This document shows, piece after piece, positions 1-5,923 of a stretch of 10,623 nucleotides of DNA. The notes beneath the pieces are model-generated. The model was not told the origin of the DNA, ran no database searches, and saw only the letters and a program-made list of their open reading frames with translations. Source of the DNA: Acidobacteriota bacterium (lineage in GTDB: Bacteria; Acidobacteriota; Thermoanaerobaculia; Multivoradales; JAHEKO01). The position numbers and the translations under genes were made by a program. Position 1 is the first letter of the stretch. Each line of letters starts with the position of its first letter. The DNA is taken from contig SBFI01000304.1 in NCBI GenBank assembly GCA_006227875.1, positions 1 to 10,623 on the forward strand, given 5' to 3'.

Positions 1-780
1 ATGGAAGTGGTGGTGAGCGGCCCGAACCGGGACCTTCACTCGGGCTCCTTTGGCGGGGCGGTGAGGAACCCGGCCAACGCGCTGTGCGAGATCATCTCCC
101 GGCTGATCGATCCGGAGAGCGGCAAGATCCTCATCCCGGGGTTCTACGACGACGTGCACCCGCTCGAGGACTGGGAGCGCGAGGAGTTCGGCAAGCTGCC
201 GTTCGACGAGGAAGCCTATGCGGCCGATCTCGGTGTCGAGAGCCTTGCGGGCGAGGAGGGGTATACCACGCTCGAGCGCACCTGGGCGCGGCCCACGTGC
301 GATGTCAACGGGCTCTACGGTGGATACCAAGGGGACGGAGCCAAGACGGTGCTCCCGGCCCGGGCCGGGGCAAAGGTTTCGATGCGGTTGGTGCCAAAGC
401 AGGACCCGCAAAAGATCGGCCGTCTGTTTCGCGAGTACGTGGAGAAGGTCGCACCCGAAGACGTACGGGTGGAGATATCGGAGCTGCATGGTGCGCAACC
501 GGTGCTGATCGACGTCAAGGGCCCGATCGCGGAGGCGACCATGGCCGCGCAGGAGGAGATCTGGGGCGCCCATCCGGTGCTGGTACGCGAGGGTGGGTCG
601 ATACCGATCGTCGCCACCTTCGCCGAGGTGCTCGAAGTGCCGATCTTGTTGGTGGGCTTTGGTCTGCCGGATGACCGGCTCCACTCACCCAACGAGAAAT
701 TCAACATCAGCCACTTCTACAACGGTATCCGGACGATCGTGCGAATTCTGGACAGGGTCGGGGAGTCGGCTGCAAGCTGA
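1..780 (+). CDS. M20 family metallopeptidase (dipeptidase-like), C-terminal part, 5' end outside window
   Basis: This is the C-terminal 259 residues of a zinc-dependent M20 dipeptidase/deacylase of the carnosinase/DUG1/ArgE-like type, probably cytosolic, hydrolysing small peptides or N-acyl amino acids. The first visible residues (SGPNRDLHSGSFGG, His13) are the conserved start of the lid/dimerisation domain. Further on are a substrate-loop segment (about 98-130, with NGLYGGYQG), the REGGSIP motif (196-202) and the final metal-ligand region with His228 in DDRLHSPNEKF. The N-terminal catalytic half that supplies the HxD, bridging Asp and Glu-Glu ligands is absent. Family members are about 450 residues, so roughly 200 residues lie upstream and the ATG at position 1 is almost certainly an internal Met. 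The frame is intact to its TGA. The next gene begins about 20 bases downstream in another frame. The family is clear; the substrate is not. Confidence 0.9.
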   Translation: MEVVVSGPNRDLHSGSFGGAVRNPANALCEIISRLIDPESGKILIPGFYDDVHPLEDWEREEFGKLPFDEEAYAADLGVESLAGEEGYTTLERTWARPTCDVNGLYGGYQGDGAKTVLPARAGAKVSMRLVPKQDPQKIGRLFREYVEKVAPEDVRVEISELHGAQPVLIDVKGPIAEATMAAQEEIWGAHPVLVREGGSIPIVATFAEVLEVPILLVGFGLPDDRLHSPNEKFNISHFYNGIRTIVRILDRVGESAAS

Positions 781-799
781 GATGTCGGAAATCGGCGCC

Positions 800-1354
800 A
801 TGAGCGAAGAAGCGACCGTCGAAAGGGAGCTCAAGTTTGCCACCGATGATCTGGCCGGGCTCCGCGAGCGACTACCCGAGCTCGAGGCGGAGCGCCTGGG
901 AGAGTCCGGTCTCGAGGAGAATCGCATTCTCGACCGCGACCAGGAGCTCAAGCAGAGCGGCTGTATCCTCCGCGTACGCACCGACCGCCAGGGTGCCTGG
1001 GTGACCTTCAAAGGCCCGGCCCGGTTCGATGGCGAGGTCAAAGTGCGCGAGGAGCAGCAGACGCGGGTGGAGGATCCCGAGGCGCTGATCCGAGTCCTCG
1101 AGAGCCTCGGCTACGAGGTGGTGCGCCGGTATCAAAAGAAGCGGGAGGAGTGGCAGCTGGGAGGGGTTACGGTGGCACTCGACCACACACCGATCGGCGA
1201 TTTCGCGGAGTTCGAAGGCGAAGGAGCGGAGACGGTGGCCCGGCGCTGTGGCTTCGAAGCCAGCCACGCAGAGCGGCGCAACTATCTCCAGCTCTACGAC
1301 GACCACCTCCGGGAGCACCCGGATTCACCTCCGGACATGGTCTTCCCCAACTGA
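800..1354 (+). CDS. CYTH domain protein (triphosphatase / class IV adenylate cyclase-like)
   Basis: This is a 184-residue protein of the CYTH superfamily, whose members bind triphosphates inside an eight-stranded beta tunnel and include CyaB-type adenylate cyclases, thiamine triphosphatases and inorganic triphosphatases. The diagnostic ExExK signature is present near the N-terminus (E8, E10, K12 in VERELKF). Alternating charged strand motifs follow: LRVRTD, VTFKGP, VKVREE, YQKKREEW, and the acidic FAEFEGE near residue 137. One CYTH domain fills the protein and no CHAD domain is attached. The ATG at 800 is preferred because a GGAAA Shine-Dalgarno sequence (787-791) lies 8 bases upstream. An in-frame ATG at 782, one base after the peptidase stop, would add six residues. 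The exact reaction cannot be read from sequence; a triphosphatase is a reasonable default. Confidence 0.85.
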   Translation: MSEEATVERELKFATDDLAGLRERLPELEAERLGESGLEENRILDRDQELKQSGCILRVRTDRQGAWVTFKGPARFDGEVKVREEQQTRVEDPEALIRVLESLGYEVVRRYQKKREEWQLGGVTVALDHTPIGDFAEFEGEGAETVARRCGFEASHAERRNYLQLYDDHLREHPDSPPDMVFPN

Positions 1355-1376
1355 GGCCCCAGCGGCCGGTGCAACC

Positions 1377-2420
1377 ATGGGTAGCAAGCAGCGGGTGCGG
1401 GCGGTGGTTCTGGCGGCCGGTCGGGGTGAGCGCCTGCGGCCGCTCAGCGAGTGGGCACCCAAGCCGCTCTTACCGGTAGCCGGCCGGGCGGCGATAGTCC
1501 ACACGCTGAGCCAGCTGGCCGGCGCCGGTGTAGAGGCGGTCGCCATCAATCTCCACTATCGGGGCGAGGACATTCGCGAGCGGCTGGGTACGGAGTTCGA
1601 GGGACTGCCGCTCACCTACTCGCTGGAGCCGGAGCTTCTCGGCACCCTGGGTGCCATGATGCCGCTCGAAGAGTTCCTGCGACCGGCCGACCTCGTGCTG
1701 GTGATCAACGGCGACAGCGTCTGCCGCTGGCCGCTGAAAAGACTAGTGCGGCGGCATCAGCGCCGGGGGAACCTGGCCACCCTGCTGTTGTCGAAGAGAG
1801 CCAACGCCAGCGAGTTTGGTGGTGGTGTGGTGGTCGATGGTGCGGGTCAGATCCGGTCGTTTCACCCGCTTGGCAAAAGCGACGGGTCGCTCAAGCGACG
1901 AGTCTTTTGTGGCGCGCATGTTTTCAGCCCCGAGCTGCTGGCAGGGATCGACAAGCAGCCGGCCGATTTCATCGCCGACCTCTACGAGCGGCAGCTCGAA
2001 CAGGGCCAGAAGCTGGGTGGGGTCGAGACATCACGCCGCTGGCACGATCTCGGCACCCCAAAACGGTATTTGCGGGCGTCGAAGGATTGGGCGCGCGGGC
2101 AGTTCCCCGCGCGGCTCTGGCGCTCCAAGTGGATCTCGTCGAGTGCCCGGGTATCTGCAAAGGCGGATGTCTCGCGCTCGGTAATCGAGGCGGGCGCCCG
2201 GGTGGATGCGGGCGCCCGGGTCCAGGGTTCGCTGCTGTTGCCGGGGGCGCGAGTGCCCAGGGGTTGCCGGGTGGTCAAGTGCATTCTCGGATTCGACGTT
2301 ACACTGGCGGCAGGCACCGCGGTCGAGCGCCGGCTGGTGACGCCGGCGACGGCCACCACCGAGCCGCGGCACGACGACTCGGTGGTCAGCGGTCTGGTCT
2401 TCTCACGTATGAGTCGGTAG
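1377..2420 (+). CDS. Sugar-1-phosphate nucleotidyltransferase with left-handed beta-helix C-terminus
   Basis: This 347-residue protein is a nucleotidyltransferase of the mannose-1-phosphate guanylyltransferase / glucose-1-phosphate thymidylyl- or uridylyltransferase superfamily, making an NDP-sugar from NTP and a sugar 1-phosphate in the cytosol. The N-terminal signature runs from VVLAAGRGERL (10-20) to KPLLPVAG (29-36). LGTLGA (88-93) and NGDS with the metal-binding Asp (D113) follow, and WHDLGTPKRY (222-231) closes the catalytic domain with a second acidic residue (D224). Residues about 255-320 are imperfect hexapeptide repeats (for example SVIEAG, ARVDAG, ARVQGS) of a left-handed beta-helix, a usual oligomerisation or regulatory tail. 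The gene sits 22 bp after the CYTH gene. Its TAG stop is followed immediately by the GTG of the phosphatase gene, in the same frame. The sugar is unknown; GDP-mannose-like or MurU-like roles are both possible. Confidence 0.88.
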   Translation: MGSKQRVRAVVLAAGRGERLRPLSEWAPKPLLPVAGRAAIVHTLSQLAGAGVEAVAINLHYRGEDIRERLGTEFEGLPLTYSLEPELLGTLGAMMPLEEFLRPADLVLVINGDSVCRWPLKRLVRRHQRRGNLATLLLSKRANASEFGGGVVVDGAGQIRSFHPLGKSDGSLKRRVFCGAHVFSPELLAGIDKQPADFIADLYERQLEQGQKLGGVETSRRWHDLGTPKRYLRASKDWARGQFPARLWRSKWISSSARVSAKADVSRSVIEAGARVDAGARVQGSLLLPGARVPRGCRVVKCILGFDVTLAAGTAVERRLVTPATATTEPRHDDSVVSGLVFSRMSR

Positions 2421-3143
2421 GTGACCTTGCAGAGTCAACAACCGCCCGGCGGCGCACGCAACGGCTACCGCGTCCTGATCTTCGATTGGGACGGCACGTT
2501 GGTCGACTCCATCACCAGCATTGTCGACTGCACCCTGGCCACCATCAGGGAGTTGGCCCTGGGTGAGCCACCGGTGAGCGGCATCAGAGACGGAATCGGC
2601 CTGGGTCTTCGTGAAAGTGTGGAGAGACTGGCGCCGGATTGCGACGAAGAGCTCTTCCAGCAGATCATCTCGGTCTATCGACGTCACTGGCTGGCGACTT
2701 ATGGCCGCAGAGCCGGCCTGGTGCCGGGGGCGCGGGCGACCCTGGAGGAGCTCGGCCGCGACGGCTATCAGCTGGCCGTCGCCACCGCCAAGAGTCGCTC
2801 CGGGCTCGATCGGGACAGGGAGCGGCTCGGGATGAACGGGTTCTTTCGCAGCACACGGACGGTTTCGGAGGCACCGAGCAAACCGGACCCCAAGATGATC
2901 CTCGACATCGTCGAGGCGCTCGATGCCCACCCAGACGAGACCCTGATGATCGGCGACACCACCCACGATCTGGAGATGGCCCACAACGCCGGTGTGGCGG
3001 CCGTCGCTGTCTGTTCTGGCAGCCAATCGAGGCAGCGCCTGGAGCAGGCCACGGCACTCGCTTGTCTCGACAGCGTCGCCGAGCTACCGGCGTGGCTCGG
3101 CGGCAGAGCGACCGGCCCGGAGCGCTGGGAGAAGCGACAATGA
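2421..3143 (+). CDS. HAD superfamily phosphatase (phosphoglycolate phosphatase / Gph-like)
   Basis: This 240-residue HAD hydrolase has a helical cap and is likely a small-molecule phosphatase. All four HAD motifs are visible: nucleophile and acid/base Asp in FDWDGTLVDS (D22, D24), motif II Thr122 in ATAKS, motif III Lys154 in SKPDP, and motif IV GDTTHDLEMA (D179, D183). The cap lies between motifs I and II (about 30-100), as in Gph and PpaX proteins. The only available start is the GTG directly abutting the nucleotidyltransferase TAG. It gives an unusually long lead of about 17 residues before motif I and has no convincing Shine-Dalgarno sequence, which implies translational coupling or reinitiation. 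Beside a sugar-nucleotide synthase it may dephosphorylate a sugar phosphate; MupP, the MurNAc-6-phosphate phosphatase, belongs to this group. The 3' end overlaps the CBS gene by four bases. Confidence 0.88.
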   Translation: MTLQSQQPPGGARNGYRVLIFDWDGTLVDSITSIVDCTLATIRELALGEPPVSGIRDGIGLGLRESVERLAPDCDEELFQQIISVYRRHWLATYGRRAGLVPGARATLEELGRDGYQLAVATAKSRSGLDRDRERLGMNGFFRSTRTVSEAPSKPDPKMILDIVEALDAHPDETLMIGDTTHDLEMAHNAGVAAVAVCSGSQSRQRLEQATALACLDSVAELPAWLGGRATGPERWEKRQ

Positions 3144-3589
3144 GCCCGCGCCTCAAGGCGATTCCGCCCATCAAGGCGCTGATGACGCCGTTTCCCTATT
3201 TCATCGACCTCGATGCGCCGCTCGAACGGGCCCGGGAGATGATGGGGCCCCAGCAGATCCGCCATCTGCCGGTGATGTCCGAGGGCCGCCTGGTGGGTGT
3301 TGTCAGCGAGGCGGCCATCGCCAGGGTGCTCGAGGCGGAAGCGGGAGAGGCGGCGAAGGACAAGCCGCTGGTACGAGACGCAGCGCAGTCCGAGCCCTAC
3401 ATCGTGGATCTGTCGGCGCCGGCCGATGTGGTGCTCACCCAGATGGCGCAAAGACACGTCGATGTGGCGGTGGTGGTGAAGCACGATCGCCTGGCCGGCA
3501 TTTTCACCATGACCGATGCCTTCCGCGCCTTCGCCGATCTGCTGCGGACACAGTTTCCCGATCCAGCCGGCGGCGACGAAGCCGCCTGA
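3140..3589 (+). CDS. Two-CBS-domain protein
   Basis: This 149-residue protein consists of a tandem CBS (Bateman) pair, a cytosolic adenosine-nucleotide sensing module. CBS1 covers about residues 10-65 (IKALMTPFPYFIDLDAPLE, then IRHLPVMSEGRLVGVVSEAAI). CBS2 covers about 77-135 (VRDAAQSEPYIVDLSAP, then AVVVKHDRLAGIFTMTDAFR). No further catalytic or DNA-binding domain is attached. The start ATG overlaps the HAD stop codon as ATGA, and a good GGGAG ribosome-binding site (3127-3131) lies 8 bases upstream, so it is the last gene of this run. It ends 10 bp short of the convergent gene on the minus strand. Which protein it regulates is unknown; the upstream enzymes are the obvious candidates. Confidence 0.9.
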   Translation: MSPRLKAIPPIKALMTPFPYFIDLDAPLERAREMMGPQQIRHLPVMSEGRLVGVVSEAAIARVLEAEAGEAAKDKPLVRDAAQSEPYIVDLSAPADVVLTQMAQRHVDVAVVVKHDRLAGIFTMTDAFRAFADLLRTQFPDPAGGDEAA

Positions 3590-3599
3590 GCCGGTCGCG

Positions 3600-4460
3600 T
3601 CAGTAACGGGAGTGTGCCCGCTCGCGGGCCGGCAGAATCTCGAGACAGGTGGTCCACCAGCCACTCAGAATGGTGTCGACAAACTCCTGCGGCAGCAGTT
3701 CGCACCGCATCTCGGTCGCCAGTGAGTGGTGGTCGTAGGGCGGACGGACGAGCTCGACCCCGAGGTTCTCACCTCGGTCTTCGAGCAGGGCGTACCAAAC
3801 GGCGGTGTCGCCGTTGTTAGCCGGGCGAGCGATGAGGCCGACATTGACCACGTCCCGACCCGTGGGCAGGCGTCGATGCCAGTGGAGCCCGGTGTGGGTA
3901 CAGAGCAGACCGGCGGCACGCTCCTGGTCGAGGAGCACCTCGAGAAAGGAAACCGGAGTGGTCGAGTGGAAGAGAAACTCGTTTGTACGGCGGGGCGAGC
4001 CATGGATCAGAAGGAGCTCGCGGTGACCAACGCTTAGCCGCCGCCGCCGCGGGAGCGAGCCCATCCAGGTCTTGAAGGCTACCGATGTGTGCTCGGCGGT
4101 GTAGCGATACGAGAGGTCGGCAAAGTGCTTGTCACGGGGGTCGGTGTAGCCGCAGTTGCAGTCATCGCGGCCACCGGCCAGCGACTCCTCGTAGTTACCC
4201 TGTACGGTGAGCACGCCACCCTCCCAGGCATCGCCTGAGACCACCAACGCCAGGGCGGCGATCCCCCCTGAGCTGCCACCGAGGGTGTCGACTCGAATCG
4301 TCAGCCCAAGCTCGTCCCTGAGCACGGCCGCGGCCACCACCACCACCGGATTCACCGTCGTCGAGCCGCTGACTCGCACCACCGCGGCGGCCGGGCTCGC
4401 GGCAATAGAGACCAAACCGGCGGCGACCAGGAGCTACCGACTCGGAGCGAGTGGTGACAT
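3600..4460 (-). pseudogene. Chimeric broken gene: PstS-like N-terminus with in-frame TAG joined to metallophosphoesterase C-terminus
   Basis: Reading from the ATG at 4460, directly after the arsM stop, gives MSPLAPSR, then a TAG, then LLVAAGLVSIAASPAAA. This is a recognisable Sec signal peptide interrupted at codon 9. After it come VVRVSGSTTVNPVV and VDTLGGSSGG, matching the N-terminus of PstS-type periplasmic phosphate-binding proteins (GS.TvnP and GSSGG phosphate loops). Around 4250-4215 the frame passes without a stop into a calcineurin-like metallophosphoesterase: VQGNYEESL (GNHE-type motif), DDCNCGYTDPRDKHF, LLIHGSPRRTNEFLF, CTHTGLHWHR and a VNVG..ARPANNGDT segment. Most of PstS is missing, as are the phosphoesterase front with its DxH and GDxxD ligands. 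The open frame resumes at a TTG at 4415 (271 residues). An ancestral arsM-pstS-phosphatase order with an internal deletion explains it best; an assembly deletion or a real fusion is less likely. Confidence 0.7.
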
Positions 4461-5615
4461 CTAGCAGCAATCCCCCGGCTCGCAACAGGCGGCGTCATCA
4501 CTGGTGTGACGGTAGCCTTCTCCCTTGGTCTCCCGGGGATGGCGCAGCACCGAGCGCGAGCAGTCGAACGGCAGGGCCTCTGCCAACGGGATCTCGTCGC
4601 GTGGCTCGACGAGCGCGAAATGATCGCAGTAGGGCTCGCGTTTGAAGAGCTCGAAAGTCTTGTCGCAGACGGCAAACCGCACACCACGCGCGATGCGGTG
4701 GCCGTCGTCGTCGACGACCTCTTTGAACGGTCCGGTGTAGATGACCGCCTGCTGGCGCTCCAGACAGGGACCTTCCTTGCCCTTGAAGGCCTCGATGGTA
4801 AGCGAGCGGAACTCGATGCCGTCAACGGTGCGCCACGGTGCCGCCTGCCGGTCGAGGATGCGAATGCCATGAAAGCCGGCGGCTTCGAAGGCGGCGACAA
4901 AGCCCTCTTCGGTGAGGGCACCGGAGATACAGCCGGTCCACAGCTCTGGGTCTTGCTGGAGCGCAAGCGGCACCTCTTCATCGGCGACGATGTCGGAGAT
5001 GACGGCGCGACCGCGTGGGCCGAGGACACGGTAGATCTCGCCAAAGAGCTGTGTCTTCTGCTCGGTCTCCACCAGGTTGAGCACACAGTTCGACACCACC
5101 ACGTCCACCGACCCGTCGGCGATCATCGGCCGCCGGGTGCGCAGCTCGTCGATCATGGTCTCGACGGTCAGCAGCTGGTCGACACCGTCCACGGGACGAT
5201 CCGCCAGCTCGCGATCCAGCTCCTCCAGATCGAGGCCAAGGTCCTGGATCCGTCCGCGGCGGAACTCGACATTGGAGTAGCCGAGCCGCTGGGCGACGAG
5301 CGGAGCATTGCGCCGGGCGACCTCGAGCATCTCGTGGGTCATGTCGACTCCGATGACGCGCCCCCGTGGCCCAACGGCCTGGGCGGCGATAAAGCAGATC
5401 TTGCCGGTACCGCTACCGAGGTCGAGGACCGTCTCGCCGGGTTTGAGGTGGCGGCTCGGATCCCCACAGCCGTAGTCCCGTTCCAAGACCTCCTGTGGAA
5501 TCACCTCGAGGTACCTGGGGTCGTAGTCGACCGGGCAGCAGAGGTCGGCCACCCGCTGCCGGGCACCCTCGCCGTAGCGGTCCCGAACCGCGGTGTCTAC
5601 GTTTGCTATGGCCAT
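4461..5615 (-). CDS. arsM: ArsM-like arsenite S-adenosylmethionine methyltransferase with Cys-rich C-terminal extension
   Basis: This 384-residue class I methyltransferase has the SAM-binding motif VLDLGSGTGK (63-72) and VDMTHEML (90-97). Four cysteine positions match the arsenic-binding cysteines of ArsM enzymes: C26/C27 in DLCCPVDY, C50 in DYGCG, C177 in SNCVLNLV and C229 in TGCISGAL. ArsM converts As(III) to methylated species in the cytosol. Beyond the catalytic domain (to about 275) is a C-terminal domain of about 110 residues with TGPFKEVVDDDGH, more cysteines (284, 317, 330, 352) and a terminal CCEPGDCC, a likely thiolate metal(loid) site. The ATG at 5615 has an AAGGGGAG ribosome-binding site about 10 bases upstream. 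The longer upstream open frame is not protein-like. The stop TAG abuts the ATG of the PstS remnant. The arsenic role is inferred from the cysteines; the exact product is unknown. Confidence 0.82.
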   Translation of the reverse strand: MAIANVDTAVRDRYGEGARQRVADLCCPVDYDPRYLEVIPQEVLERDYGCGDPSRHLKPGETVLDLGSGTGKICFIAAQAVGPRGRVIGVDMTHEMLEVARRNAPLVAQRLGYSNVEFRRGRIQDLGLDLEELDRELADRPVDGVDQLLTVETMIDELRTRRPMIADGSVDVVVSNCVLNLVETEQKTQLFGEIYRVLGPRGRAVISDIVADEEVPLALQQDPELWTGCISGALTEEGFVAAFEAAGFHGIRILDRQAAPWRTVDGIEFRSLTIEAFKGKEGPCLERQQAVIYTGPFKEVVDDDGHRIARGVRFAVCDKTFELFKREPYCDHFALVEPRDEIPLAEALPFDCSRSVLRHPRETKGEGYRHTSDDAACCEPGDCC

Positions 5616-5919
5616 CGTCTTCAAGCTCCCCTTCGACAACTTCGTTGATACGAACGGCGCCGTCGGCGACCGACAGCACCACTGCCGTCGCCGCCGGTAA
5701 CGCGACGGCGAGGCGGTCAGGGCGTACTCAACCGCGGTATACGCTTCCGGGGCGGGGTCGGATCGACGCGACAACCGGTAAGCCGTCCGGCGCGTAGACC
5801 AAGCAGCCCGGTCGCGGGCCGGGACAACGGGCCGTGATCGACAAGTAGTCGGGGGCAGGCCTGGGTTATGATGGCGGGCCGAAAACCCGATCAACCGGAA
5901 GTCAACGCATGGCAAGGCT
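5616..5919. promoter_or_regulatory. Divergent intergenic region between arsM-like gene and polyketide synthase operon
   Basis: This is the only non-coding stretch of about 300 bp in the window, and it must carry the promoters for both divergent transcription units. Visible elements are a perfect short palindrome near the arsM start, a GC hairpin-like GCCCG-GTCG-CGGGC around 5807-5820, and a TATGAT hexamer (5867-5872) about 48 bases before the polyketide synthase start. That hexamer could be a -10 box, but no good -35 sits at the right distance. No convincing protein-coding frame, RNA gene or riboswitch was seen. Confidence 0.5.
5641..5654. promoter_or_regulatory. Candidate operator palindrome upstream of arsM
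   Basis: TTCGT-TGAT-ACGAA is a perfect 5-bp inverted repeat with a 4-bp spacer, lying 26-39 bases upstream of the arsM ATG. A repressor site would be expected at about this distance. The centre contains TTGAT/ATCAA, a half-site seen in some ArsR/SmtB operators, but the full spaced ArsR dyad is absent and no regulator gene lies in the window. A short palindrome like this can also occur by chance. Confidence 0.25.
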
Positions 5920-5923
5920 ATGA
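5909..5923 (+). other. Possible four-codon leader ORF (MARL) overlapping the polyketide synthase start
   Basis: An ATG at 5909 opens a four-codon frame ending in a TGA that overlaps the polyketide synthase ATG at 5920 as ATGA. A GGAAG Shine-Dalgarno (5897-5901) sits 7 bases before this mini-ORF, a better spacing than the AAGG only 2 bases before 5920. The polyketide synthase frame has no alternative upstream start, since a TGA lies at 5869. The arrangement suggests ribosome loading on the leader and reinitiation, but is unproven. Confidence 0.3.

Noticed and set aside
1..780. M20 peptidase as a truncated pseudogene starting at ATG 1
   Set aside because: The missing N-terminus is explained by the window edge; the visible part is intact and conserved.
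3569..3586. GGCGGC-GACGAA-GCCGCC hairpin at the end of the CBS gene as a terminator
   Set aside because: The stem is only 6 bp, lies within codons for a Gly/Ala-rich tail and has no T-run.
4506..5648. A 380-codon open frame on the plus strand, opposite arsM
   Set aside because: It is a high-GC antisense shadow: the minus strand has clear SAM, cysteine and family motifs, while this frame shows no recognisable domain.
5650..5760. Weakly protein-like stretches on the minus strand (TAVEYALTAS and VVLSVADGAVRINEVV in different frames)
   Set aside because: They recall pilin-like or frameshifted coding remnants, but are too short, need a frame change and match no family convincingly.
5838..5872. 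TCGACA plus TATGAT as a sigma-70 promoter for the polyketide synthase
   Set aside because: The spacing is 23 bp, well beyond the usual 16-18, so only the -10-like hexamer is worth noting.
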